63,894 nucleotides of DNA from Chitinophagaceae bacterium (GCA_021151685.1 JAGKWS010000011.1:1-63894), one strand, 5' to 3'. Counted from the first letter of the stretch, positions 1-12,300 are shown. Numbers and translations: made by a program. The notes: generated by a model from the sequence alone, not told the origin.

Positions 1-3000
1 ATTAGCCAGTGTAGTGGTAGCACCATTACACAGTACTCGCGTACCGGTAATAGCCGCCGGAAGTGGGTTCACCACAAACGATGCTGTGGTGCGACAACCT
101 GCAGGCAGGGTGTACGTAATATTGGTGGCCCCTGCCGAGTTGGCGGTAACTATACCAGCAGATGTGATACTGGCTATGGTAGCGGTAGAAGAACTCCAAA
201 CACCACCCGGTACACTGTTGGTAAGAACACGTGTACCACCCGGACAAGATGAGGTGATGCCACCTATAGAAGCGGGCATAGCATTTACAACTACATTACG
301 CGTTCTGTAACAACCGGTTGGCATAGTGTAGGTAATCTGTACGGCACCTGCCTGTACACCCGTCGCCATACCAGTGCCGGCATCTATGGTAGCTACAGAA
401 GCATTTTGTGTGCTCCATATGCCACCTGAAGTAGTATTGCTGAGCAGTGTAGTGAGCCCTTCGCAAACCGATGGCGTACCTGTTATTGTACCCGGCAAAG
501 GATCTACAATCATTGGCTGAGTACGGAAACAGCCATTAGGCATTATGTAACTGATGATGGCATCGCCGGCATTCATACCTGCAACTACATTGCCAGACAC
601 ACTGACAGTAGCTATAGACGGCTGACTGCTGACCCAAATACCACCAGCGTCTGCCGTATACAGAAGGCTTGTAGTACCTGCACATATTTCAAAGTCGCCG
701 GTTATAACACCAGGCAGCGGATTGACATTGATGTCTGCAAGGCGGTAACAACCAGTACCCAGTGTATAGGTAACCGTTGTGTAACCAGCCACAACACCAG
801 TAACCATACCACTACCCGAGATAGTAGCAATGGTTGGGTCTGCTATACTCCAGTTACCGCCCGCTGTCATATTTACTAATTCAATCTGACTGCCCTCGCA
901 CACATCGGCACTACCATAAATATCTGATGGCAGCGGATTGACCACTATGTTGGTAGTGCGACGGCAACCTGTAGGCAATGTATAACTAACTATAGCACTA
1001 CCCTGACCTATACCTACACCATAACCCACACTGTTGATAACAAACACACCAGTGTTGTTGCTGGCCCACGTACCACCACCATCGGCATTGGTAAGTGTTA
1101 TTGCATTGCCCAGACACAATGTGGTAGCACCACCAATGTTTGCCGGCAACGGATTGATTACCACATCGTGCGTTTTGTAACAACCAGTTGCAGACAGTAC
1201 GTACGATACTGTAACTGCGCCACTGGTGGCCACCGGCATTACCACACCGCCCGCATTTACCGTAGCCATGGCAGTATTGCTGCTTACCCATGTACCCAGC
1301 GGTGTTGTATTGGCAAGGGTAGTAGTAGCACCATAACATACTGCATTGGCACCAATTATATTATTCGGACGCGGATTCACCGTAACAGTTCTTGTGGCAA
1401 TACAGCCTGTAGGCAGGGTGTAGGTAATCCTTGTATTACCCGGTGTAACACCCAGTATCTCGCCGGTTGTGCCATTTACATCGGCAATAGCAGCATCGGC
1501 ACTGGTCCATGTACCAAACGCATCGGTATTGGCAAATGTGATAGTAGCATCGCGGCACACCTTCTGTGTACCGGTAATAGCTGCCGGCAGCGCATTTACC
1601 GTAAATATGCGCAATGCGCTACAGCCGGTAGATACGAATGTATAAGAGATAGTTGCTGTACCAGCAACACCGCCTGTTACAATACCAGATGCATCTACCG
1701 AAGCAATACCAGATGCAGAGCTGCTCCATACACCACCCGCACTTGGGTTGGCCAGTACAGTACTCAACCCTTCACATACATCGGCCGCACCAGTAGTGGC
1801 CAATGGTGCTGCATCTACCTGCATGTTCCTTACAGTGTAGCAGCCAGTGGGCAGTGTATAAGTAACATACATATTGCCCGCCAGTACACCAGTAACATCA
1901 CCAGTTGCGCTATTTACCGTAGCAATTGCATCGTTGGAACCTGACCATGTACCCAGAGGGTCAGCATTGGCCAGTGTAGTTGTAGCCCCTTCGCACACCG
2001 CTACAGCACCTGTAATGGTAGCGGGTAGCGGGTTCACGGTTACATTTCTTACTGCTACACAGCCAGTAGGTATTGTGTACGTAATATTGGTATTACCCAC
2101 CGCTACAGTGCTTACAGTACCGGAAGCATCTACGGTAGCAACAGAGGCATCGCCGGTTGTCCAGACACCGCCAGTGGCAGTAGTAGACAGTGTAGCATTA
2201 TTGCCAATACAAATGCCGGGAGCCGCAGGGCTGATAGCCGCAGGTGCAGGCAACACAGTAGCCACTGCCGTAGCAATACAACCTGTAGTGGGGAATGTAT
2301 AAGTAATAAAAGATGTACCTGCACCAATACCGGTTATAGTACCAGTCGTCAAACCAACAGTGGCGTTAGCAGTATTACTGCTTGTCCAGTTGCCACCTGC
2401 GGTGCTGGTAAGCGTACCAGTAAGGTTTTCGCAAACGGTAAGGCTACCCGAGATAGGATCCGGAACAGGATTCACTATAACATTTACCGGTGTATTGGTT
2501 ACACAACCTGCACTGGTGGTGGTAGCCACCGTGTAGGCAGCTGTACCAGACACAGTAGGTGTGATAACTGCGGTAGCACAGGCAACACAAGACAGGCCGG
2601 CATCGCCAGACCATGCAAATGTAGATGCCGGCATTACGCCCTTCACCGCAATGTTGTCTATAAGCCAGTAGAGCGATGATGCATCGTATACAAAACGGAT
2701 ACGTACATCGCTCTGGCCCAATGCAGGGGCAGGCATAGCTACCGAGTATTCGGGCTGTGCTGCGTTCCAGTTACCATCATCACCATTATCCGTAATGATG
2801 CTGAGTGCCTGATTGGCAATTGTTGTCCAAGAGGCACCGCCATCTATTGAGTATTCGACAGATGCAGCGGCATCTGGCGCAAATGAGAACAGATATTGGT
2901 TGAATGTAAGGTTGACCGTACCAAAACCACCCATTGTAGAAAACGATGGCGAAGTAATAGTAGATACTGTGTTGCCCGACAAATGAGATATAGCCGCAGC

Positions 3001-6000
3001 TTGTAAGTAAGGTGTACCATCGCCGGCAAATGAAGCTGCACCCGGTGCGCTGGTTATTTGCCACCACGATGCTGCATTGCCTGTGCCATTGGTTACAGAC
3101 CATGCGCCTAAACCACTGTTGAAGTCTTGCGACAGTAAGGACAACTGAGGCACTGGCGAAGTGGTAGTAAATGTGCTGCTTTGCCCCAAACATATAGTAG
3201 CCGTAGTAGGCGTAACCGTTACAGCAGGCAGGGGGTTCACCGTTACATCGCGGGTTATAACACAGCCATTGGTGTTGGTGTAGCTGATGGTTGCATAACC
3301 GTTGGTTACACCGGTAAGTACACCGGTAGCTACATCAACCGTGGCCACCGATGGCGACACTGACAGCCATGTACCGGTACCACCATCGGGGTGCGTAAGT
3401 GGCGTGCTGGCAGCCTCACATACCTGGAAGCTTGGGCCGGTTACCGGCAATGGTGTAGCATTTACCGTTATAGCACGGGTTACGAAACATGCCGGGCTGG
3501 TAAAGTAAGAAATGGTGGCATTGCCCGGTGCAATACCGGTAACTGTGGCCGCACCAGATGCACCGGTAATGGTAGCTACAGTAGTGTTGCTGCTGCTCCA
3601 TGTACCTGTTGTTATAGCATTGGCCAAGTCTATGGTGCGTGTTTCGCATACATTGTTGAGGCCGGTTATGGCAGGTGGTGGTGGGCTAACTATTACCAAT
3701 GATGTGTTGGATGCGGTAGTAACACCACACACATCGCGCACTACACAGTAGTAGTAGGTGTTTGCAACTGCTGCTGTAGACGGTGCGTAGGTAGTGTTGG
3801 TAGCACCAGCTATAAGGGTGCCACCGGTATTGCTATTGGTAGTACCATTGTTGTACCATTGGTAGGTAAATGTACTGCCGGTTGCCGTTAGCGACAGTGG
3901 CGAAACAGCGCCCAAAAGGCATGCACTGGTAGTAGCTATTGGCTGTGTTGTAATAGGATTGCTGGCGGTACCTACCAAGTTGATAGCAGCTTCCCAACCG
4001 GCTGCTACTGCCGATACATCGGAATAGAATGTTACCGTAAGCGAACCATCGGCCGCAGTAGAGGTAATAGTACCGGGGTTAGAATAATAGCTGGCCCCTA
4101 TAGCTGGTGCAGCCGTACTACTGCCATTATAGAATCGCAGGTAGTCGCAGCAGGTTTCATTAGAAAAGTAATTGAATACCAACTGTACCTTTTTGCCGGG
4201 AGTACCGGGATAAAAGGTTTGTGTACCGGTAATAGAACAGCAAGAATAGTTACTGCCGGGCCCGCCGTCATCGTAGAACAAGCCCCCACATACAGTAGCT
4301 GTAGCACTACTGCTTGCCGGCATAAGAATACATGGCAATATAGACAACAATCGCGATGGACTGGTAGCCGACAACCCGCTTGAAGTACATGTTACTATAC
4401 AACGATAGTAAGTGGTAGCCGATACAGTAGCTGTGTACAATGCATTGGTTGCCCCTGCAAGGCTTGTCCATGAAGCATTGTCGGGCGAGCTTTGCCATTG
4501 GTATGTTTGGCCGGTAGCACCAGACGACAACGACAAATTAGAAGTAAACGTAGTACAATTGGAGGAAGCTGATGCATTTACCGTACCTGTTGTTGGCACA
4601 CCTGCGCAAGGAGGTAGCGGTACTATATTTACGTAGTAGTCTACCACGTTGCCACTAAAGTAACTTGGGTTGGCACCGTTGTTGATGTTGCAAGGATGTA
4701 CAAGGGTAGGCACCGAACCAATTGTAGTGGCAGTACTCTCCCAAATACCACGAATACGCATCAGGTGCAAACCCGGATTCGATCCGAAAGGTATTGTGAT
4801 ATTGAAATTGAAAGGAGAAGCAATAGTAGTGGTAAGCGGAGAACTACCTGCTACAGGTGTTACCATTTCCGCATTTTCGAATGTACCATTATCATTAAAG
4901 TCTATCCAAACAGTTTGATACTGATAACTGGTAGTAGACGATCTTGAAGTGTTTGCCGGATAAATACCACCTTCCTGCAATACAAGTGGTGTCATGGCCA
5001 AACGACTCAGATAACCCGTACCGGTATTGGTGGCCGCTGTCATACCGGCATCAGCCAAAGTAGAACCAGAGAATCCGGTAACATTAAATGTATTGATACC
5101 ATAGGTTACATTCGCAACCGATGACCATGAAGCCGCAGTGGGCGTACATGATGGCACCTGCATAAATGTAGCCATTACCGTATTAGAGCCTACGGCTGTA
5201 GCACCGCACGACACATTGCACCGGTAATAAGTACTGGTTGTAAGGCCAGAGAAGGTATGCGATGCATTGGTAGCACCGGCAATATTGGTCCATGGCCCCG
5301 TGCCGCTGGGGCCAGACTGCCATTGGAAGCCTATGCCACCAGCAATTGTATAACCCGACAAGCTCAATGAGAATGTGGTTAAGCCAGAACCAGATGAGGG
5401 CGACAACGCAGCCGTGCCGGGAGTAGGCGCACCGGAACAAGGTGCCGCACTGATACAATCTACCGCTACAGTCACTGCAGTAGCACCACCACCGCTTATT
5501 ACTATGTTGCCGGTGTAGGCACCTGTAGTTACCGGTGCCACAAAACGAACATATACAGTAGTAAGTGGCAATGTAGAAGTGCTATATGGCAAATTGATTG
5601 ATGTTGCCCATGTAGAGCCATCTGCCGATACTTCGAAGTTGGCAGGTGCAGTCACGGTTACGTTGCCGGGAGGCGATGTCAGATTAAGGCCATTGGTAGT
5701 AAATGTCAATGGCGTAGAAGGACTACCTGCTGTGGTAGCGGCAAACGACAAAGACGTTGGCGCACGGTACAGGGTAGGTGGCATTGGTACAATGTTCACA
5801 TAATAGTCTACTACATTGCCACTAAAGTAACTTGGATTACCTCCGTTATTAATATTACAAGGGTGGATGATAGATGGCACCACACCAATAGTTGTAGCGG
5901 AAGACTCCCACACGCCACGTATGCGCATCAGGTGCATACCTGGTGCAGCAGTAAGAGGTATAGTAATATTGAAGTTGAAAGGTGAAGTGATGACAGCCGT

Positions 6001-8739
6001 CAGCGGCGAGCTACCACCAACTGGTGTTACGGCTTCTGAGTCCTCAAAAAGACCATTATTATTAAAGTCTATCCACACACACTGATACTGCCTGCTGGTT
6101 GTAGTAGACCGCGTAGTATTGGCAGGGTAAACACCACCTTGTTGCAGATTGATTGGAGCAAGCCCTAAACGCGACAAGTAACCCGTTGAAGACGATGTTG
6201 GCGTAGTCATACCAGCATCATTCAGGTTAGAACCAGAGAAACCCGTAATATTAAAAGTATTGATACCGTATGTTTTACTGGCTACCGATGTCCATGAGGC
6301 AGCAGTGGGTATACACGCTGGCACTGGAAGGAAGGTAGCCATTACTGTATTGGACCCAGCAGTTGCGGCTCCACAACTTACGTTGCAGCGATAGTAGGTA
6401 TTTGCCGACAGGCCTGAGAAAGAGTGTGTGACATTGGTAGCACCCGTTATATTGGTCCATGGACCTGTGCCGCTTGCCCCCGATTGCCACTGGAAGGTGA
6501 TACCGCCAGAAACGGTATAACCAGACAATGACAATGTCAATACATCTGTACCAGAAGCCGAAGTGGGCGACACTGCGGCAGTGCCGGCTGTAGGTGTACC
6601 GGAACAGGGAGCAGAACTTACACAAGAAACTGCAACGTTGACTGGCGTGGCACCACCACCACTCAATACCACATTACCAGTATAGGTACCGGTAGTTACG
6701 GGCGCGTTGAAGCGCACATAAACCGTTGTTGCCGGCAATGTACTGGTTGTATACGGAATGGTAAATGAACTGCTCCAGCTTACGCCATCAGGAGACACCT
6801 GAAAATTGGCGGGGGCTGTCACGGTTACGTTGTCTGGCGGAGCCGACAACATAATGGCATTGGTAGAGAACGAAAGCGGTGTAGAGTTGGTACCAGCCGT
6901 TGTAGCCGCAAATGCCAGCGTAGTGGGCGTAGCATAAATGGTTGGTGGCATGGGAACAATATTCACATAATAGTCTACCACGTTACCACTCCAATAGCTG
7001 GGGTTGCTGCCGTTGTTCAGGTTGCAGGGGTGTACCAGCGCAGGCACAGAACCTATTGTTGTGGCAGTACTTTCCCATATACCGCGTATACGCATCAGGT
7101 GCATACCTGCTGGTGCCGTGAGAGGAATGGTAATATTAAAATTGAAAGGAGAAACAAGAGTAGCAGTAAGCGGAGAACTACCTGCCACAGGTGTTACCAT
7201 CTCGCTGTTCTCAAACAAGCCATTGTTATTGAAGTCTATCCACACTGTCTGGTATTCGTAGGTGGTGGTCGATGACCTGGTAGTACTTGCCGGATATGTG
7301 CCGCCCTGTTGCAAATTGACAGGCGTCATTGCTAAACGACTGAGGTAACCGGTTGATGTAGAAGTAGCCGCTGTCATACCTACATCGGTCAAGGTTGAAC
7401 CTGAGAAACCAGTGATGTTAAAAGTGTTGATACCATAGCTGGTACTTCCTACCGAAACCCAAGATGCCGATGTAGGCAAGCAACCGGGAAGAGGAACGAA
7501 GGTTGCCATAGTTGTGGCCGAGCTGCTGGTAGATGCACCACAGGTAACATTACAACGATAGTAGGTGTTTGCTGTGATTCCGGTGAAACTATATGTCAAT
7601 GTAGTGGCACCTGTAATGTTTGTCCACGGGCCTGTGGCCGAAGGACCTGATTGCCACTGATAGGTAAGGCCACCTGCTACCGTGTATCCGCCCAAAGACA
7701 ATGTAAATGGTGTGGTAGCCAAACCCGAGCCGGGTACAATACTGGCAGTACCCGCTGTGGGTGTGCCCGAACAGGCCGATGCGCCCGTACCATTTACAAT
7801 AACGTTGTTGGTGGTTGCTGCACCACCTGAAACCGATACATTGCCCGAATAAGATGTAGCTGCAGAAGGACTGAAACGAACATAAACAGGCGTGGCAGGA
7901 ACCGTTGCCGATGAATAGGCAATAGAGTAGGATGTTACCCAGGTAACGCCATTACTTGATATCTCATAGCCTGCCGGGGCTGTAACTGTAAGGCTGCCCG
8001 ATACAGGTGATAAATAAGAACCTGTAACTGTATATACCTGAGCCGGAGACGAAGAACCTACAGTAGTACCCCCAAAGGCTATTGATGAAGTACTGGAGGT
8101 AATTGTAGGCGGTGGAGCAGTGTACGTAAGCGACACATTATCGAACGCGCCGGGCGGGTTGGTACCGCCGCTCGCATCATTCTTCCACGTGAGCACTATA
8201 CGAAAAGTAGTACCCGCAAGCGTGTTGGGAAGTGTGAAGGTATGAAATGTCCAGGGTGGCGCAGTTCCGCCCAATGTAGACATAAAGAGATTGGTGAAGC
8301 CTGAAAGCGAGGTGCCGGTACTGGTTGGCTCAGCATTGGTAGGTGTAGCCGTCGTAGGGCCATAATAAGCCAGCACCTGATCCCAACTGGACTCTCCATT
8401 GTTTTTGCGGTACATAGAGAAAACAATGTTGGAGGCTCCGGCAGGAATCGTAACATCGCGATAGAGATGTGTGCGGCCGGAAGAAGAGTTCGTATACGTC
8501 CAGGATGTGCCACCATTGTTGGATATATAGGCACAACGCGAACCAGCAAAAGTACCCGGCACCGAACCCACATACCATTGGTTTACGCCTGTAGCTGTTA
8601 CTACCGTCCAGCCATTGGCAGCAAAAGTAGTACCTGTTTCAAACCCACCGTCGCCTGTAGGACTTATTGCTGTTATAGTTTGCCCACTCACCGCAAAACA
8701 ACTCAACAGAGTTAATAACAATAGTTGAATTCGCCTCAT
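1..8739 (-). CDS. Giant secreted mosaic protein with GEVED, CUB-like and Ig-like repeats (partial, C-terminus off the left edge)
   Basis: The minus-strand frame is open from ATG 8739 to base 1, giving 2913 codons with no stop seen. The N-terminus is a signal peptide (basic start, long Leu run, cut probably after VSG). Next comes a jelly-roll-like region of about 190 residues. Three tandem modules of about 389 residues follow (nt 8117-4615), each ending in a GEVED domain with the core VWIDFNNNGLFE. Then come Ig-like segments, a CUB-like domain (nt about 4310-3960; FYDDGGPGSNYSC, then DYLRFYNGS), a second jelly-roll domain (nt about 3190-2640) and at least 13 BIG2-like repeats of about 73 residues with a GG(T/V)W core and one Cys near each end. 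This is a surface or extracellular protein, probably T9SS cargo, although the sorting domain would lie outside the window. Similar Ig repeats occur in the genes at 25228 and 31119. Function unknown; adhesion is inferred from the architecture only. Confidence 0.9.
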   Translation of the reverse strand, partial: MRRIQLLLLTLLSCFAVSGQTITAISPTGDGGFETGTTFAANGWTVVTATGVNQWYVGSVPGTFAGSRCAYISNNGGTSWTYTNSSSGRTHLYRDVTIPAGASNIVFSMYRKNNGESSWDQVLAYYGPTTATPTNAEPTSTGTSLSGFTNLFMSTLGGTAPPWTFHTFTLPNTLAGTTFRIVLTWKNDASGGTNPPGAFDNVSLTYTAPPPTITSSTSSIAFGGTTVGSSSPAQVYTVTGSYLSPVSGSLTVTAPAGYEISSNGVTWVTSYSIAYSSATVPATPVYVRFSPSAATSYSGNVSVSGGAATTNNVIVNGTGASACSGTPTAGTASIVPGSGLATTPFTLSLGGYTVAGGLTYQWQSGPSATGPWTNITGATTLTYSFTGITANTYYRCNVTCGASTSSSATTMATFVPLPGCLPTSASWVSVGSTSYGINTFNITGFSGSTLTDVGMTAATSTSTGYLSRLAMTPVNLQQGGTYPASTTRSSTTTYEYQTVWIDFNNNGLFENSEMVTPVAGSSPLTATLVSPFNFNITIPLTAPAGMHLMRIRGIWESTATTIGSVPALVHPCNLNNGSNPSYWSGNVVDYYVNIVPMPPTIYATPTTLAFAATTAGTNSTPLSFSTNAIMLSAPPDNVTVTAPANFQVSPDGVSWSSSFTIPYTTSTLPATTVYVRFNAPVTTGTYTGNVVLSGGGATPVNVAVSCVSSAPCSGTPTAGTAAVSPTSASGTDVLTLSLSGYTVSGGITFQWQSGASGTGPWTNITGATNVTHSFSGLSANTYYRCNVSCGAATAGSNTVMATFLPVPACIPTAASWTSVASKTYGINTFNITGFSGSNLNDAGMTTPTSSSTGYLSRLGLAPINLQQGGVYPANTTRSTTTSRQYQCVWIDFNNNGLFEDSEAVTPVGGSSPLTAVITSPFNFNITIPLTAAPGMHLMRIRGVWESSATTIGVVPSIIHPCNINNGGNPSYFSGNVVDYYVNIVPMPPTLYRAPTSLSFAATTAGSPSTPLTFTTNGLNLTSPPGNVTVTAPANFEVSADGSTWATSINLPYSTSTLPLTTVYVRFVAPVTTGAYTGNIVISGGGATAVTVAVDCISAAPCSGAPTPGTAALSPSSGSGLTTFSLSLSGYTIAGGIGFQWQSGPSGTGPWTNIAGATNASHTFSGLTTSTYYRCNVSCGATAVGSNTVMATFMQVPSCTPTAASWSSVANVTYGINTFNVTGFSGSTLADAGMTAATNTGTGYLSRLAMTPLVLQEGGIYPANTSRSSTTSYQYQTVWIDFNDNGTFENAEMVTPVAGSSPLTTTIASPFNFNITIPFGSNPGLHLMRIRGIWESTATTIGSVPTLVHPCNINNGANPSYFSGNVVDYYVNIVPLPPCAGVPTTGTVNASASSNCTTFTSNLSLSSGATGQTYQWQSSPDNASWTSLAGATNALYTATVSATTYYRCIVTCTSSGLSATSPSRLLSILPCILMPASSSATATVCGGLFYDDGGPGSNYSCCSITGTQTFYPGTPGKKVQLVFNYFSNETCCDYLRFYNGSSTAAPAIGASYYSNPGTITSTAADGSLTVTFYSDVSAVAAGWEAAINLVGTASNPITTQPIATTSACLLGAVSPLSLTATGSTFTYQWYNNGTTNSNTGGTLIAGATNTTYAPSTAAVANTYYYCVVRDVCGVTTASNTSLVIVSPPPPAITGLNNVCETRTIDLANAITTGTWSSSNTTVATITGASGAATVTGIAPGNATISYFTSPACFVTRAITVNATPLPVTGPSFQVCEAASTPLTHPDGGTGTWLSVSPSVATVDVATGVLTGVTNGYATISYTNTNGCVITRDVTVNPLPAVTVTPTTATICLGQSSTFTTTSPVPQLSLLSQDFNSGLGAWSVTNGTGNAASWWQITSAPGAASFAGDGTPYLQAAAISHLSGNTVSTITSPSFSTMGGFGTVNLTFNQYLFSFAPDAAASVEYSIDGGASWTTIANQALSIITDNGDDGNWNAAQPEYSVAMPAPALGQSDVRIRFVYDASSLYWLIDNIAVKGVMPASTFAWSGDAGLSCVACATAVITPTVSGTAAYTVATTTSAGCVTNTPVNVIVNPVPDPISGSLTVCENLTGTLTSTAGGNWTSSNTANATVGLTTGTITGIGAGTSFITYTFPTTGCIATAVATVLPAPAAISPAAPGICIGNNATLSTTATGGVWTTGDASVATVDASGTVSTVAVGNTNITYTIPTGCVAVRNVTVNPLPATITGAVAVCEGATTTLANADPLGTWSGSNDAIATVNSATGDVTGVLAGNMYVTYTLPTGCYTVRNMQVDAAPLATTGAADVCEGLSTVLANPSAGGVWSSSASGIASVDASGIVTGGVAGTATISYTFVSTGCSALRIFTVNALPAAITGTQKVCRDATITFANTDAFGTWTSADAAIADVNGTTGEILGVTPGNTRITYTLPTGCIATRTVTVNPRPNNIIGANAVCYGATTTLANTTPLGTWVSSNTAMATVNAGGVVMPVATSGAVTVSYVLSATGCYKTHDVVINPLPANIGGATTLCLGNAITLTNADGGGTWASNNTGVFVINSVGYGVGIGQGSAIVSYTLPTGCRRTTNIVVNPLPSDIYGSADVCEGSQIELVNMTAGGNWSIADPTIATISGSGMVTGVVAGYTTVTYTLGTGCYRLADINVNPLPGVITGDFEICAGTTSLLYTADAGGIWVSSQPSIATVSVSGNVVAGMNAGDAIISYIMPNGCFRTQPMIVDPLPGTITGTPSVCEGLTTLLSNTTSGGIWSTQNASVATIDAGTGMATGVQAGAVQITYTMPTGCYRTRNVVVNAMPASIGGITSSCPGGTRVLTNSVPGGVWSSSTATIASITSAGIVTANSAGATNITYTLPAGCRTTASFVVNPLPAAITGTRVLCNGATTTLAN
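4615..8117 (-). repeat. Three tandem modules of about 1,167 bp inside the left giant gene
   Basis: Three copies follow one another at about 8117-6949, 6948-5783 and 5782-4615. Each encodes a beta-sandwich segment, an Ig-like segment beginning CSG(T/A)PT and a GEVED domain ending DYYVNIVP. The DNA motif reading tagtctac(c/t)ac(g/a)tt recurs near 4637, 5803 and 6974, giving a period close to 1,167 bp. The copies are clearly similar at DNA level but have diverged. Intragenic duplication is inferred. Confidence 0.85.
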
Positions 8740-9371
8740 ACACTAATTTATTATTGGTTATAGAATACTTGTCGTTATCTGAATTCACTGATATCAATTT
8801 TTGCTGTTTGTAACCCGGAATACCCACTCTCAACCAGCAAAAACCGATTTCAACGGAGAAAATTCATTTTCATGAGCAATAAAGAGGTACTGTGGGTATA
8901 TTATCCGAAAGGATGTAAGAGATTGTAGCAAATTGAATATCACCAATGCAATTACATCAATTTACTAAGAGTTAAAATTACGTTCATTTATATAACTGCG
9001 AACATTTTGCTTCATCTTTTTTTTAACCAAAATAGAATATTTAGTTAATAAAGCACTTATGCATTATCATTATTAATCTTCATTGATAAAATGAGATTTT
9101 TTAGATAAAAACAACTGTTATCTGTTTGCTAACGGCGTTTTGGGCATGATTTTTATGCAAAAAAGCTACGCCCTCTATTCTCTGCTTCATTGGCTTTGTT
9201 GAAAACCTATCTCTAACAAGTGTGCCTATACTTGGGCGGTACTGGTAAAAAGATGGATATTTGATTATATTTACACCGTGGCATCATACGCCCGTATTAT
9301 GTCGCAAATGTGCCTGCCCGATGAAGGGCAATGCGCTCATTCTGTTTCTCTTACATCAGAAATCGAAAAAG
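8740..9371. other. AT-rich divergent intergenic region
   Basis: About 630 bp separate the divergent starts at 8739 and 9372. The stretch 8860-9140 is much richer in A and T than the genes around it. No convincing ORF, tRNA or exact TAnnTTTG box was found; the nearest is GATATTTG at 9255-9262, about 110 bases before ATG 9372. It probably holds the promoters and control sites for both cargo genes. Confidence 0.5.
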
Positions 9372-12300
9372 ATGAAAAAACTGCTTCCGGTTTTGTTGCT
9401 TGCAGCTACTGCATTCCGTACCGATGCTCAGACGGTAACCTTCAGTGTGCCGGTAACTCCATGCAATAATAATGGTGTGCTTACCGCCAATTTCAGTGGG
9501 CTCACACCTCCCCTGTCCGTAACATGGACCACCGAGGGAACTATGGGCACCAGCATCACCCGCACCGTTACCGGTACTACCGATGGCCTTACCGGCTATA
9601 GTGGTGGCCCGGTACACATCATGGCATCAGACGGGGTCAATATTGCTACCGGTACTTTTACCGGTGCAGCCCCTATAAGCTATACATTGTCGGCCATAGA
9701 TGCCGCCTGCCCTGCATTGGGCACTGTTAATGCGGTAGCTTCCGGCGGTACTGCACCGTATACCTACCAGTGGTTCAATCGTAGCACAGGTAGTGTAGTG
9801 GCCTCTGGGGCCGCTGCCACAATACCCTCGGGCGACTATGGCGTTATAGTAACCGATGCTGCCGGCTGTAAGTTTGGCTCGCGCCATGTGAATGATGGTG
9901 GTGCCATGGTAAACTATACTTCTTTTGCCGCAACAGTAACTGCCACACCCGCCAACTGTACCGATGGTACGGCCACCGTGAGTGCGGTAGAGGCTACCGC
10001 TGTTGCCCCCATTACCTACCGCTGGAATAATGGTGCTACTACGCCAACCATAGCGGGCTTGTCGGCCGGTGTGTATCAGGTAGAGATTGTAGATGCGCTG
10101 GGCTGCAAGGCTACAGCCACTACGGGTAGTGCCTACACGCCCTATAGTGTAGCAGTGTCACAAACCACATCGGTATCTATACCACTGTCGGCTACACCAG
10201 CAAGTTGCAGCGCAGCCGATGGTGCTATATCGTCTTCGGTAACTGGTGGCACTGCCCCCTATAGCTATGTATGGAGCAACGGGGCTACTACCCCCTCGGT
10301 AACGGGTATACCTGCCGGTAGCTATATGGTGAATGTTACCGATGCCAATGGTTGCACCGGCACCAGTGCTATATGGGTATCGGCCAGCTCGCCAATAGTA
10401 GTTACTTCATCATCTTCGCCCAGCCTTTGCACCAGCAATACGGGTAATGCCAGTGTAACGATGGCTGGAGGTACCGCCCCTTATACAGTACAATGGTACA
10501 CATCGCCCATGCAAACCAGTGCTACGGCTACCCTACTGGCACCGGGCACCTACCGTTACCGCATTACAGATGCGGCTGGTTGTGTGCAGACAGGTGCCGT
10601 TACGGTGCCTTCCATCAACAATGTAGATGGAACATTTTCTTCGGAAAGCCCACTGTGCCTGCTGCCTAACGGTAGTGTGAGTGTGAGCCCCAATGGCGGT
10701 GCTGCACCATACAACTATCTGTGGAGCAATGGTGCCACATCGGCAAGCATCAGCAGTGTACCTGCCGGCCACTACAGTGTGCGCATTACCGACAATATGG
10801 GTTGCAAAACTACCAAACACTTCGATTTGGAATCGTATTCTACTGTAGGTGCCGCACTCACCATTACTGATGCTACCTGCATACTGAACAACGATGGCGC
10901 AATAGCAGCAACAGGATATGGCGGCACTGCCCCCTACACATATGGCTGGAACACCGGTGCTACCGGGCCTGTTGTTACCGGCCTGAAGGCAGGCAACTAT
11001 GCGGTAAGTGTTACCGATGCTACCGGCTGCACCAGCAAACAAAACACCTACGTACACTACGATGCTACCAATACCAGTTGCTACTGCACCATAGAAGGCA
11101 CTGTATATAACGACACCAACAGCAACTGTACACACGATGCCGGTGAATTGGGCATACGCCATGCACAAGTGTTCTGCACGGGTATTGGCTACACCTATAC
11201 CGATGCCAATGGTCATTACTCGTTTATGGTACCATCGGGTACCTATACCATTACCGAAACTGTAATGCCCTACTATCCATTGGCGGCGTGTCAGGTAAAC
11301 AATATTCCGGTTACGGCTACAGCGGCTATCGGCTGTGTAAATACGGTAGATTTTGCCAATGTAGGCTTCCCTATTCACAATATGCGCATCAGCACATCGT
11401 CGCTTACCAGCGCAGTACCGGGCAGCACCTATCTGCAACGTGTAGCCATCATTAATGAAGGTACCGTATCGGAAGATACAGCGGGTGTTTCTTACCGCCC
11501 CGATGGTCAGTTGCTGGCTCCGGTATCGTTTACCCCATCGGGCATATTTGGCGGTAGCGGCAACTATACTACTACCGGCCTCGGAGCCATTGTACCCGGT
11601 GCCGAGCAGGTATTTACCATTGCCTACAATGTACCTACCAATATGAGCACTGGTGGTACTGTTGGCTTCCGTGATACAGTGGGTTGGAACTATACCGCAG
11701 CTGCATCGTGGACAGATGACCACACCCCAGGCAACAATGCAGCCAACTATCAGACGACTGTTACCTCTACTGCAACAGCCAACTTCAAAGAAGTGACCCC
11801 ACGTGGTACGGGTGCAGCAGGCATCATCTACACTACCGACTCGGTGCTGGAGTACACCATACATTTCCAGAATACTACCAACAGCACTGTGCAGAATGTG
11901 GTAATTCTGGACACTCTGGATAGCGATCTGGACTGGACCACACTGCACCCTGTTACTCAGTCGGCACCATGCAAGGTTACCGTATATCCTTCGGGTAGCC
12001 AGAAAGTGGCCCGCTTCGAGTTCAATAACATCAATATGGAGCCTGCTATTACCGAGGATGTGCGCACGCATGGTATGGTTACCTACAGCATAGAGCAATT
12101 GCCAGGCCTTACACCGGGTACACAAATCCGTAACAGGGCATCTATATACATGGACTATAATGCGCCTGTATTTACCAATAGCACACTCAATACCATTGGT
12201 GCTACAGGGCCCGTGGCTACAACCAATACCACAGGTACTACAGTTAACAGCCTGATGGTGTATCCTAACCCTGCGGCCAGCTCTTTCCATGCTGTGGTGG

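Noticed and set aside
1168..1944. A 258-codon plus-strand frame within the left giant gene
   Set aside because: It is very rich in Cys, Thr, Ser and Arg and repeats with the period of the Ig units on the other strand, so it is a shadow of that repeat array.
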